Positions 6,636 through 13,082 of a DNA stretch of 13,185 nucleotides are shown here, in pieces. The stretch is from Candidatus Desantisiibacteriota bacterium (GTDB lineage Bacteria; UBA9089; CG2-30-40-21). The notes beneath the pieces are model-generated. The model did no database searches. It was not told the DNA's origin and saw nothing but the letters and a program-made list of their open reading frames with translations. The translations under genes and the position numbers were made by a program. Within the stretch, counting starts at the first letter, position 1, and every line of letters starts with the position of its first letter. The stretch covers positions 1 through 13,185 of the forward strand of contig JACQYP010000019.1 of assembly GCA_016208205.1 (NCBI GenBank), read 5' to 3'.

Positions 6636-6705
6636 TTCAGGAGTCAGAAGTCAGAAGTCAGAATTATAAGGTATTATCTCTGTATTCTGTATTCTGTATT
6701 CTGAT
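6636..6705. repeat. Ten-heptamer palindrome after comM
   Basis: Seventy bases keep a 7-base register throughout: TTCAGGA, three GTCAGAA, TTATAAG, GTATTAT, CTCTGTA, two TTCTGTA and TTCTGAT. The first half is approximately the reverse complement of the second, so the unit is a hairpin with a heptamer-repeat stem. It ends one base before the comM stop codon. The segment 6656-6677 is identical to 2725-2746 and carries a TATAAT on the gene strand, about 60 bases before the alanine-rich gene, but no good -35 is visible. Confidence 0.85.
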
Positions 6706-6706
6706 T

Positions 6707-8248
6707 TCACATCTTCCACCATTCCCGATCAAGGCTTCGATACTGAATTGCCTCAGAAACATGAGATTCGGAAATGGTGCAGTCTCCATCAAGATCAGCT
6801 ATCGTTCTGGAAACCTTCAGAATACGATCGTATGCCCTGGCAGAAAATCCCAGTTTATCAATCGCATTTCTTAGCATCTCCTGCCCTTTTTCATTCACCT
6901 GACAATATTTTTTAATATGCCTTGCATTCATCTGGCTATTGGTGTAGATACCATTAGACTTAAACCTTTCCAGTTGAATCTCACGGGCACAAGCAATCCG
7001 CTGCCGCATCTCTCCTGAGCATCTTCCATGATTCTGACCTGACAGATCATCATATTTTACCCTTGGCACATCAATATGGATATCTATCCTGTCTAACAGT
7101 GGGCCTGAAATCTTTGCCAGATACCTTTGTATTTGAATATGAGTACAGGTACATTCCTTTGTCGAATCTGTCAGATACCCACACGGACATGGGTTCATGG
7201 CTGAAATCAACATAAAGCTTGCCGGGAATGACAACCGTTCACTTGCCCGGGAGATAGTTACTACCTCATCCTCAAGAGGCTGACGCATGGATTCGAGCAC
7301 CCTTCTGGGAAACTCAGGCAATTCATCAAGAAATAATACCCCATTGTGAGAAAGACTTACCTCACCCGGTCTTGGGATATGACCACCGCCAACCAATCCG
7401 GCATCAGAGATGGTGTGGTGTGGTGCTCGAAACGGCCGTGTGGTTAATAACGCCTTTTCCCTGGGAAGCATACCCATGATACTATAAATCTTTGTGGTCT
7501 CAATAGCTTCTGTTAAAGCAAAATCAGGCAATATAGAAGGTACCCTCTTGGCCAACATGGTCTTACCCGAACCGGGCGGACCAATCATCAACACATTATG
7601 CCCGCCTGCAGCAGCCACCTCCAGAGCCCTTTTCACATGTTCCTGTCCGCCTACCTCACCAAAATCAGCACAATCCTGACACTGCTGCCGAGAAAATATC
7701 TCTTTTATATCAATCTCATACCGATTAACCTCAGAGGCTTGAGCCAGAAATCCGGCTGCCTCTACCAGGGTATTAATCGGATATACCTCTATCCCTTCAA
7801 CTACCGCTGCCTCTGATGCATTTGCCTCTGGAATAAGTATTCTCTTTATGCCGGCTGCCTTAGCTGCTAAGGCAATGGAAATACCACCCTTTATCGGGCG
7901 GATACTTCCATCTAAGGATAATTCTCCTATAATAACATACTCTTGCAAAAATTTTACCTGAATCTGTCTGGTAGCTATCAGAATCCCAATGGCAATGGGT
8001 AAATCTAATGATGCCCCTTCTTTCTTGATATCAGCCGGGGCAAGGTTTACCGTCAAACGATAGCTGTCTGAAAATACAAACTCAGAATTAACAATCGCTG
8101 TTCTGACCCGCTCTTTACTCTCTTTTACTGCAGAATCAGGCAAACCAACAATATTAAAAAGGGGCAGGGATGGGGAGGCATCCACCTCTACATCGATTAT
8201 ATAACCGTCTATCCCCAGAATTCCCCCGCTTTTTACGCTTGCTAACAT
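6707..8248 (-). CDS. comM: ComM/YifB family Mg-chelatase-like AAA+ ATPase
   Basis: The 513-residue protein has the family's normal size. It has an N-terminal Lon-protease-like (ChlI) fold of about 170 residues (GIDGYIIDVEVDASPSLP, NLAPADIKKEGASLDLPIA). A magnesium-chelatase-type AAA+ core follows with Walker A GPPGSGKT (223-230), Walker B VLFLDE (304-309) and MNPCPCGY with a four-cysteine cluster (C354, C356, C366, C368). The C-terminal helical region holds KLGFSARAYDRILKVSRTIADL. In Vibrio, ComM is a branch-migration helicase that promotes integration of transformed DNA; the role here is inferred from that. CTGGAG precedes the ATG at a good distance. The gene follows yraN, as in many genomes. 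No other competence genes are in the window. Confidence 0.93.
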   Translation of the reverse strand: MLASVKSGGILGIDGYIIDVEVDASPSLPLFNIVGLPDSAVKESKERVRTAIVNSEFVFSDSYRLTVNLAPADIKKEGASLDLPIAIGILIATRQIQVKFLQEYVIIGELSLDGSIRPIKGGISIALAAKAAGIKRILIPEANASEAAVVEGIEVYPINTLVEAAGFLAQASEVNRYEIDIKEIFSRQQCQDCADFGEVGGQEHVKRALEVAAAGGHNVLMIGPPGSGKTMLAKRVPSILPDFALTEAIETTKIYSIMGMLPREKALLTTRPFRAPHHTISDAGLVGGGHIPRPGEVSLSHNGVLFLDELPEFPRRVLESMRQPLEDEVVTISRASERLSFPASFMLISAMNPCPCGYLTDSTKECTCTHIQIQRYLAKISGPLLDRIDIHIDVPRVKYDDLSGQNHGRCSGEMRQRIACAREIQLERFKSNGIYTNSQMNARHIKKYCQVNEKGQEMLRNAIDKLGFSARAYDRILKVSRTIADLDGDCTISESHVSEAIQYRSLDREWWKM

Positions 8249-8269
8249 TGTCTAACTCCAGACAAACAA

Positions 8270-8310
8270 CATTCTGTATACAGAATTCTGACTACTGACT
8301 ACCTGAGTAG
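8270..8310. repeat. Short heptamer-periodic palindrome between yraN and comM
   Basis: ATTCTGTATACAGAAT (8271-8286) is a perfect 16-bp palindrome. It continues in 7-base units AATTCTG, ACTACTG, ACTACCT, GAGTAGT, in which ACTAC and GTAGT can pair. The repeat ends directly at the yraN stop codon. The remaining gap before comM holds only its ribosome binding site. Confidence 0.7.
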
Positions 8311-8667
8311 TTATATCCCTCGTTCAAACGCACCCTTTATCCACTGAATTTCCTCATCCACAACGGTTACCACATCAAATCTGCAAGGTATTTCCTTCAG
8401 TTTCTTTTCAAGGAGATAATGCAAGGCTACCTTTGAAATCTGGAGTTGTTTATGTTTATTAACCGCTAATAAAGGGGATAGATATGTAGAGGTTTTTCTT
8501 GTCTTTACCTCTACAAACACCAGAGTATCCTTATCCTTAGCAATAATATCGATCTCTCCATACCCACATCGATAATTTTTCTCTAATATCTTAATCCTTT
8601 GTTTTACAAGGTAGTCAGCTGCTTTTTCCTCACCGCATTGTCCAAGTTTTATTCGTGCATATGTCAT
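8311..8667 (-). CDS. yraN: YraN/UPF0102 family endonuclease-like protein
   Basis: This 118-residue protein has the complete UPF0102 pattern: LGQCGEEKAADYL (8-20), NYRCGYGEIDIIAKDKDTLVFVEVKTRKT (31-59). The acidic and lysine residues of a PD-(D/E)xK nuclease fold are present (E38, D40, E53, K55). The family is predicted to be a nuclease, and its biochemical role is poorly defined. Its start overlaps the rnhB stop (TAATG), so the two are translationally coupled, an arrangement common for rnhB-yraN. Length is normal. Confidence 0.92.
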   Translation of the reverse strand: MTYARIKLGQCGEEKAADYLVKQRIKILEKNYRCGYGEIDIIAKDKDTLVFVEVKTRKTSTYLSPLLAVNKHKQLQISKVALHYLLEKKLKEIPCRFDVVTVVDEEIQWIKGAFERGI

Positions 8668-9437
8668 TAATTAGGTATAACCTCTAATCGTTGTGTGGCA
8701 ATTTTCATCTTACTTCCCATCATCTGTTTATTCACCAATCCCCTGCCTGAATTTGTAGGAGCAAACGATTGTTCTCCCCTACCCTTTGGCAATCGCACCT
8801 GTCTGGTTAATAATTCCCTGACAGGGGCATAAGTAGTCCGATGAATCTCGCAAACACCATGCTGTTCTATTGCCTGAAGGTGTAATTCTGTGCCATAGCC
8901 TTTATGTTTGGCAAAATTATATTTCGGATAAATAGCATCATATTCTACCATTATTTTATCTCGAATAACCTTAGAAATGATCGAGGCTGCCTGAATAGAT
9001 GTCACAAAGGTATCCCCTCGCGGCACAGGATATTGAGGTATTTCTACATCAGAAATAGCGTGGTTCCCATCCACCAATAGAAGATTGGGATTTACCCTTA
9101 ACTTAGCCACAGCCTGTCTCATGGCCATATAGGTAGCTTGCAGGATATTTATCTGATCAATAACCTCAGGCTCTACTATCCCTATACCCCAATCAATGGC
9201 TACAGTAGAAATAATCTTATACAATTTTTCCCGTTGTCTGGGGGTTAATTTCTTTGAATCATTTATTCCCGGGATAATTATACCCCGTGGCAGAATAACT
9301 ACAGAGGCAACAACAGGACCAGCCAATGGTCCCCGACCGGCCTCATCTATTCCACCAATCATCTCATATCCGCTCATATATGCCATTTTTTCAATATCTG
9401 CGATATTTTGTTGCCAAAGATAGCAATTATCATTCAT
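8667..9437 (-). CDS. rnhB: Ribonuclease HII with an unusual C-terminal extension
   Basis: RNase HII cleaves RNA in RNA-DNA hybrids and nicks 5' of single ribonucleotides in DNA. The active-site residues are present: D31 and E32 in GGIDEAGRGPLAGPVV, D123 in LLVDGNH, and D142 in PRGDTF, with ASIISKVIRD after it. The domain ends normally at HRTTYAPVRELL (199-210). A further 45 or so residues follow, to 256, rich in Gly, Lys and Arg. Part of this tail (219-228) is encoded by a degraded palindromic repeat. The ATG at 9437 is preferred over one 15 bases upstream because GGAG stands nine bases before it. The N-terminus has about 25 extra residues. The tail is probably dispensable, but that is inference. 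Confidence 0.93.
   Translation of the reverse strand: MNDNCYLWQQNIADIEKMAYMSGYEMIGGIDEAGRGPLAGPVVASVVILPRGIIIPGINDSKKLTPRQREKLYKIISTVAIDWGIGIVEPEVIDQINILQATYMAMRQAVAKLRVNPNLLLVDGNHAISDVEIPQYPVPRGDTFVTSIQAASIISKVIRDKIMVEYDAIYPKYNFAKHKGYGTELHLQAIEQHGVCEIHRTTYAPVRELLTRQVRLPKGRGEQSFAPTNSGRGLVNKQMMGSKMKIATQRLEVIPN
8755..8782. repeat. Degraded palindrome inside the 3' end of rnhB
   Basis: GTAGGAGCAAACGA (8755-8768) and TTGTTCTCCCCTAC (8769-8782) pair at 10 of 14 positions, with GTAGG/CCTAC at the ends. It lies in the coding extension of RNase HII and encodes GRGEQSFAPT. It resembles the miaB element in its GTAGG-type start but has a different inner sequence. Confidence 0.55.
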
Positions 9438-9472
9438 TGTTCCCCTCTCCAATAAATAACTGCTTAAATTTT

Positions 9473-9574
9473 AGGCTATTAGACTGTAGACTATAGGCTG
9501 TAGGTTTGGAGATCAAAAACCCTCCTCGCCTTTATTTTCTCAAGCAGCCTACAGCCTATTCACCTTCAGCCTAT
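9473..9574. repeat. Heptamer-periodic palindrome, copy B, between rplS and rnhB
   Basis: The left arm has 7-base units (AGGCTAT, TAGACTG, TAGACTA, TAGGCTG, TAGGTTT) and the right arm the complementary type. ATAGGCTGTAGG (9493-9504) pairs perfectly with CCTACAGCCTAT (9548-9559). The loop contains CTCGCCTTTATTTTC (9525-9539), identical to copy A near 5530. The repeat runs up to and touches the rplS stop codon. Confidence 0.85.
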
Positions 9575-9925
9575 TTACCTCTGTCTATCCTCTTTGATCC
9601 TGGCAGCCTTGCCGGATAATTGACGCAGATAATACAGTCTGGCTCTTCTGACCTTTGCTCGTCTTTGAACCTCTATTTTTTCAATAGAAGGTGAATGAAG
9701 TGGAAAAACCTTTTCCATACCTACATTAAAAGAGACGCTTCTCTCTGTATATGTTTTTTGGATACCTGCCCCTCTCCTGCGGATAACAATCCCGACAAAA
9801 TCCTGCAGCCTCTCCTTATTCCCCTCTGTAATCTTTAGCTGTACCTTAACCGTATCCCCTGAACTAAACTCCGGGAGATCCTTTTTCAACTGTCCTTCTG
9901 TTATCTTACTTATTATCTGATTCAT
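9575..9925 (-). CDS. rplS: 50S ribosomal protein bL19
   Basis: bL19 sits at the 30S-50S interface. The 116-residue protein matches the family along its whole length: [21 protein letters not shown] (12-32), the basic core [26 protein letters not shown] (74-86) and the C-terminal [22 protein letters not shown]. An in-frame ATG 54 bases upstream would add 18 residues. I prefer the start at 9925 because GAGGG precedes it, the length then matches the family, and bL19 normally begins just before the QLKKD motif. It follows trmD, the usual order, but the gap is filled with a long palindrome. Confidence 0.95.
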   Translation of the reverse strand: MNQIISKITEGQLKKDLPEFSSGDTVKVQLKITEGNKERLQDFVGIVIRRRGAGIQKTYTERSVSFNVGMEKVFPLHSPSIEKIEVQRRAKVRRARLYYLRQLSGKAARIKEDRQR

Positions 9926-9987
9926 CTTTTTTCCCTCACTATCTATTTTCTCAAGCAATTTTCTCGCTTCTTTTGTCATATTATAAA

Positions 9988-10143
9988 CCGTTCACGGTTG
10001 TCGGTTCACAGTTGATGGTTTGTTCTTCATCCCTGAACCGTAAAACTGAGAGACATTGATGGGTTTCGGCTGCCTCAACCCATCCTACATCCTATCTTCT
10101 GTTCTTTTGTAGCCGTAAACCGGTAACTGTAAACCGTGAACGC
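9988..10143. repeat. Nested palindrome between trmD and rplS with a REP-like core
   Basis: The outer arms are heptamer-periodic. The left has CCGTTCA, CGGTTGT, CGGTTCA, CAGTTGA; the right has TAAACCG, GTAACTG, TAAACCG, TGAACGC. CGTTCACGGTT (9989-9999) pairs perfectly with AACCGTGAACG (10132-10142). Between them lies a separate hairpin, GATGGGTT (10058-10065) with AACCCATC (10077-10084), flanked by CCTAC. That is the layout of REP-like palindromes found in many bacteria. The repeat touches the trmD stop codon. There is no gene in this gap. Confidence 0.8.
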
Positions 10144-10824
10144 TTACATCATATTCAACCCTTCTAATATATCCGGACGAGACAACCTTGTCTTTTCTAA
10201 TGCCTGAATCTTTCGCCACTTTCTTATTTGTTCATGGTTTCCGGAAAGAAGTACGTCAGGAACCTTTAATCCTCTAAACTCCGCAGGACGAGTATAATGA
10301 GGATAATCAAGGATGGCCTCATAAAACGAATCCTCTTTAATTGAGTCATAATTCCCCACTACGCCTGGAATAAGCCTTGCTATAGCATCTATCATTGCCA
10401 GACAAGGGATTTCTCCCCCGGTAGTAACGAAATCCCCAATGGATACTTCCATGTCAACAATTAACTCTTTTACCCTTTCATCAATCCCCTCATAGTGTCC
10501 ACAGATAAAGCTCAAGGTTTTTTCTTTGGCTAACTCTCCGGCTATTCTGTGGTTAAACACCTGTCCCTGAGGTGTCAGAAGAATAGTCAATCCCTCCTCA
10601 TCCAGTGTCTCATAGGCAGCGATTATTGGTTCTATTTTCAACACCATTCCTGGACCACCGCCATATGGGGCATCATCACATGTGTGGTGCTTATCCAGGG
10701 CAAAATCTCTAATATTAATGATATTAATACTAAGTATCCCTTTTTGGATGGCTCGATAAAGAATGCTCTCCTTAAATACCCCCTCAATAATTCCCGGGAA
10801 AAGTGTAAAGATATTAATCTTCAA
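10144..10824 (-). CDS. trmD: tRNA (guanine37-N1)-methyltransferase
   Basis: TrmD uses S-adenosylmethionine to make m1G37, which prevents +1 frameshifting. The 226-residue protein has GGGPGMV (55-61), the trefoil-knot motifs LTPQGQVF, ICGHYEGIDERV (107-118) and SIGDFVTTGGEIP (128-140). The catalytic Asp region follows (D165 in KEDSF), then ILDYPHYTRP. Length is slightly short but within the bacterial range. The start is a TTG directly after the khpA stop (TAA-TTG), so translation is probably coupled to khpA. rimM, which usually lies just upstream, is absent. Confidence 0.96.
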   Translation of the reverse strand: MKINIFTLFPGIIEGVFKESILYRAIQKGILSINIINIRDFALDKHHTCDDAPYGGGPGMVLKIEPIIAAYETLDEEGLTILLTPQGQVFNHRIAGELAKEKTLSFICGHYEGIDERVKELIVDMEVSIGDFVTTGGEIPCLAMIDAIARLIPGVVGNYDSIKEDSFYEAILDYPHYTRPAEFRGLKVPDVLLSGNHEQIRKWRKIQALEKTRLSRPDILEGLNMM

Positions 10825-11055
10825 TTAATCCATCAGCTCCAACACAACCCTTTTCTTCATCTTAGCTGCAGCTGCATTTAAGACAATTCGAATTGCACCA
10901 ATTGTTTTACCCTGTTTTCCAATAACGCGTCCAATATCTTCCTCTGCAACGCTCACCTCTATAATAATAGACCGTTCACTGATAACCTCAGTTACTTTAA
11001 CTGCTTCGGGTTTATCTACCAGAAACTTTACAAGATATTCCGTCAAATCCTTCAC
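10825..11055 (-). CDS. khpA: KH-domain RNA-binding protein KhpA
   Basis: This 76-residue single-KH protein has the GxxG loop GKQG (46-49) in IGRVIGKQGKTIGAIRIVLNAAA. The N-terminus MKDLTEYLVKFLVDKPEAV is typical of KhpA (formerly YlqC). KhpA often pairs with KhpB (Jag/EloR) as an RNA chaperone; no khpB is in this window. I chose the GTG at 11055 because AGGAGG stands eight bases before it and the length then matches the family; an ATG at 11103 would add 16 unrelated residues. It sits in the conserved place between rpsP and trmD. Confidence 0.93.
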   Translation of the reverse strand: MKDLTEYLVKFLVDKPEAVKVTEVISERSIIIEVSVAEEDIGRVIGKQGKTIGAIRIVLNAAAAKMKKRVVLELMD

Positions 11056-11117
11056 CCTTACAACCTCCTTATGTGACTGAATCTTAGCCACGAATGGACA
11101 CAAATAAAAAAAAGCAA

Positions 11118-11197
11118 TCAGGTGTCAGCAGTAAGGTATCAGGAAGTAGCCATTGTAGTCTGGTGCAATCCTAATATCTGATACCTGAAGCCTAATT
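11118..11197. repeat. Heptamer-periodic palindrome between rpsP and khpA
   Basis: The left arm reads in 7-base units TCAGGTG, TCAGCAG, TAAGGTA, TCAGGAA. The right arm reads CCTAATA, TCTGATA, CCTGAAG, CCTAATT. AGGTATCAG (11134-11142) and CTGATACCT (11178-11186) pair perfectly. The right arm overlaps the rpsP stop codon. Confidence 0.8.
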
Positions 11198-11420
11198 ATG
11201 CAGATACCTGTTTTGTCTCATGGAATTTTTTCAATAACCCTTTATCTCCAAGCAAGTTACGAACTGTAGGAGTAGGTTGGGCACCCTTTTTCAACCAATC
11301 CAATGTCTTTTCTTCATCAAAAGAAACAACTGCTTCCTTTGATACAGGATGATAATAACCAACCCGTTCAATTACATTAGCATCTCTGGCTGATCTCGAA
11401 TCTATAACAACTATTCTATT
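11196..11420 (-). pseudogene. rpsP: 30S ribosomal protein bS16, lacking its first ~18 codons
   Basis: The leftward frame encodes RIVVIDSRSARDANVIERVG and onward through DEEKTLDWLKKGAQPTPTVRNLL and ends LLKKFHETKQVSA (73 residues from Arg). This is a clear bS16 from the conserved YRIVV-D-SR strand to the C-terminus, between ffh and khpA where rpsP belongs. The usual N-terminus (MAVKIRLxRxGxKxxPFY) is missing. A palindromic element starts at the point where that sequence should be, and an in-frame TGA lies at 11429-11427. The only upstream candidate start is an ATT at 11423 with no ribosome binding site; the next ATG/GTG/TTG-type codon is about 40 residues in. Either the gene is broken here, with a functional copy elsewhere, or it starts at a non-standard codon, or the assembly is wrong. 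Since bS16 is normally required for 30S assembly, this deserves checking. Confidence 0.85.
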
Positions 11421-11500
11421 AATTACTCAGCCACAGATTTACGCTGAGTTACGCAGATATTTTTCTTTTATTATCTGCGTTCATCTGCGGCTAAGTAATT
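11421..11500. repeat. 80-bp palindromic element replacing the start of rpsP
   Basis: The ends AATTACT-n-AGCC (11421-11432) and GGCT-n-AGTAATT (11489-11500) are inverted copies with one mismatch. Inward, ACGCAGATA (11451-11459) pairs with TATCTGCGT (11472-11480), and the arms repeat ACGCAGAT-like units about 10 bases apart. The left arm is about 10 bases longer than the right. The period of 10 sets it apart from the heptamer family elsewhere in the window. It begins four bases after the ffh stop codon. It encodes no protein and has no obvious target-site duplication. Confidence 0.85.
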
Positions 11501-11504
11501 ATAA

Positions 11505-12830
11505 TTACCTGAAAAACCCCGACATCTGCGGCATTTTCTTAAAATGTTTGCCGCCCATCTTAGTCATGTTCCCAAACATAATCTTAAGCTGCTCAAACTG
11601 TTTGAGCAGTCGATTAACATCTTCGACCGTGGTACCGCTACCCTTAGCAATCCTTTTCCGCCGACTCCCGTTTAGTATCTCAGGCTTTCGCCGTTCCAGA
11701 TTGGTCATAGAATTTATAATTGCCTCTGTACGACTCAAATGTTTTTCATCTACCTTCATCCCTGCAGGCATACCGCTGAATCCTGGAATCATTCCCATTA
11801 CTTGCTCTAATGGTCCCATTTTCTTTATCTGTTTAAGCTGAAGAAGAAAATCCTCCAGATTAAATTTTTGAGAAAGCATCTTTTGTTGAAGAGATTTAGC
11901 CTCTTCTGAATTAACAACATCTTCTGCTCTTTCAATAAGGGAAAGCACATCCCCCATTCCAAGAATCCGCTGTGCCATCCTATCGGGATAAAATAGCTCT
12001 AATTGATCGATATTCTCACCAACACCCATAAACTTAATGGGTTTACCGGTAACCATTTTTATAGAAAGGGCTGCCCCGCCCCTGGCATCACCATCAAGCT
12101 TGGTCAGGATAACACCGCTAATCCCGATCTCTTTCTCAAAGGTAGAGGCAATATTCACAGCCTCCTGACCGGTCATACCATCAACTATGAGCAGGCATTC
12201 CTCTGGATTCAATCGCTGCTTTAATACCCTCAACTCATCCATCAGCTCGTTATCGATATGAAGCCTGCCTGCAGAATCAACAATAATGCAATCACATTTA
12301 TGTTCCTTGGCATATTCCAGGGAACCATTCAATGTCTCAATAACTGTTTTTCCAGCTGTAAATACCGGAACATTTATCTTCTTTCCAAGTATCTGGAGCT
12401 GTTCTTTGGCTGCAGGGCGATAAGGATCAGCTCCAACCAATAATGGATGTCGTTTTTTCTTAGCCATCTTATAAGCTAATTTTACTGATGTGGTTGTTTT
12501 CCCACACCCTTGAAGCCCAAGCAGCAGAATACTCTTAACAGATTCGATCTTAACCTGCGGAACATCCCCGCCAAGTACCTCTACTAACTCATCCTTGACT
12601 ATCTTTATTACATGCTGGGCAGGATTAAGGCTTTTCAGGATTTCAGCCCCAACAGCCTTTTCACTCACCTTCCCAATAAATTCTTTGGCTACCTTAAAAT
12701 TAACATCAGCTTCCAAGAGGGCTACCCTTAATTCCCGCATGGTTGCAGCAACATCATCCTTGTTTAACAATCCCTTCTTACGAAGCTTATTAAATATACC
12801 CTGAATCTTTGTAGAAAAAACATCAAACAT
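11505..12830 (-). CDS. ffh: Signal recognition particle GTPase Ffh
   Basis: Ffh binds signal sequences on nascent membrane proteins and, with the SRP RNA and FtsY, delivers ribosomes to the translocon. The 441-residue protein is complete: N domain 1-95 and G domain with P-loop GLQGCGKTT (105-113). ADPYRPAA (134-141), DSAGR (185-189) and TKLDGDARGGAA (243-254) follow. A methionine-rich M domain runs from about 300 to the end, with the RNA-binding RRKRIAKGSG (390-399). The P-loop has Cys where Ser is commonest, a tolerated variant. It starts at the ATG 12830, with a weak TAAGGG upstream, and heads the leftward gene series. A good promoter lies about 45 bases upstream. No SRP RNA gene was recognised nearby. 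Confidence 0.97.
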   Translation of the reverse strand: MFDVFSTKIQGIFNKLRKKGLLNKDDVAATMRELRVALLEADVNFKVAKEFIGKVSEKAVGAEILKSLNPAQHVIKIVKDELVEVLGGDVPQVKIESVKSILLLGLQGCGKTTTSVKLAYKMAKKKRHPLLVGADPYRPAAKEQLQILGKKINVPVFTAGKTVIETLNGSLEYAKEHKCDCIIVDSAGRLHIDNELMDELRVLKQRLNPEECLLIVDGMTGQEAVNIASTFEKEIGISGVILTKLDGDARGGAALSIKMVTGKPIKFMGVGENIDQLELFYPDRMAQRILGMGDVLSLIERAEDVVNSEEAKSLQQKMLSQKFNLEDFLLQLKQIKKMGPLEQVMGMIPGFSGMPAGMKVDEKHLSRTEAIINSMTNLERRKPEILNGSRRKRIAKGSGTTVEDVNRLLKQFEQLKIMFGNMTKMGGKHFKKMPQMSGFFR

Positions 12831-12874
12831 TATTTATAATAACCCTTACCGCTTATAAACATAACAATTGTGTA

Positions 12875-12903
12875 AGTATACTTAATAATGCGTGTCTTGT
12901 CAA
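12875..12903 (-). promoter_or_regulatory. Promoter of ffh
   Basis: Read leftward: TTGACA (12903-12898), 17 bases, TATACT (12880-12875). This is close to the sigma70 consensus. Transcription would start near 12868, about 38 bases before the ffh ATG. It probably drives ffh and the genes after it. Confidence 0.75.
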
Positions 12904-12922
12904 GTAAAATTATCATCGCAAT

Positions 12923-13035
12923 TGTAATGAGTCAGTGATTGGCAAGGAAGAGAATCGGTAGCTGCAAGCGACTACAATACAACTCATTGAAGGCAGAGAA
13001 CAATTTTTTTCCCTACTATTCTCTAACTCATTACA
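12923..13035 (-). ncRNA. Candidate structured small RNA or ffh leader element upstream of ffh
   Basis: TGTAATGAGT (12923-12932) and ACTCATTACA (13026-13035) are perfect 10-bp inverted ends. A second inner pair is AGAGAAT (about 12949-12955) with ATTCTCT (13018-13024), extended by GTAG/CTAC. Smaller hairpins such as CAAT-AUUG are possible at the tip. A consensus-like promoter ends 19 bases before it. The region has no usable reading frame. It lacks the GGAAGGAAGCAGC-type loop of SRP RNA, so it is not SRP RNA. Whether it is an independent RNA or a non-autonomous mobile palindrome cannot be decided here. No clear terminator follows. Confidence 0.35.
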
Positions 13036-13053
13036 CGCAAACACAATTACATA

Positions 13054-13082
13054 ATTATAGAGCATTCTGCTTAATAAGTCAA
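13054..13082 (-). promoter_or_regulatory. Second leftward promoter upstream of ffh
   Basis: Read leftward: TTGACT (13082-13077), 17 bases, TATAAT (13059-13054), near the sigma70 consensus. Transcription would start near 13047 and run straight into the inverted-repeat region. It could make a small RNA or a longer ffh leader. Confidence 0.7.

Noticed and set aside
11430..11500. Small open frame starting MNADNKRKISA inside the palindrome before rpsP
   Set aside because: It is 11 codons long, in a different frame from rpsP, and made of repeat sequence; it does not restore the S16 N-terminus.
12923..13035. SRP (4.5S) RNA gene next to ffh
   Set aside because: The conserved GGAAGGAAGCAGC-type apical loop is absent on both strands.
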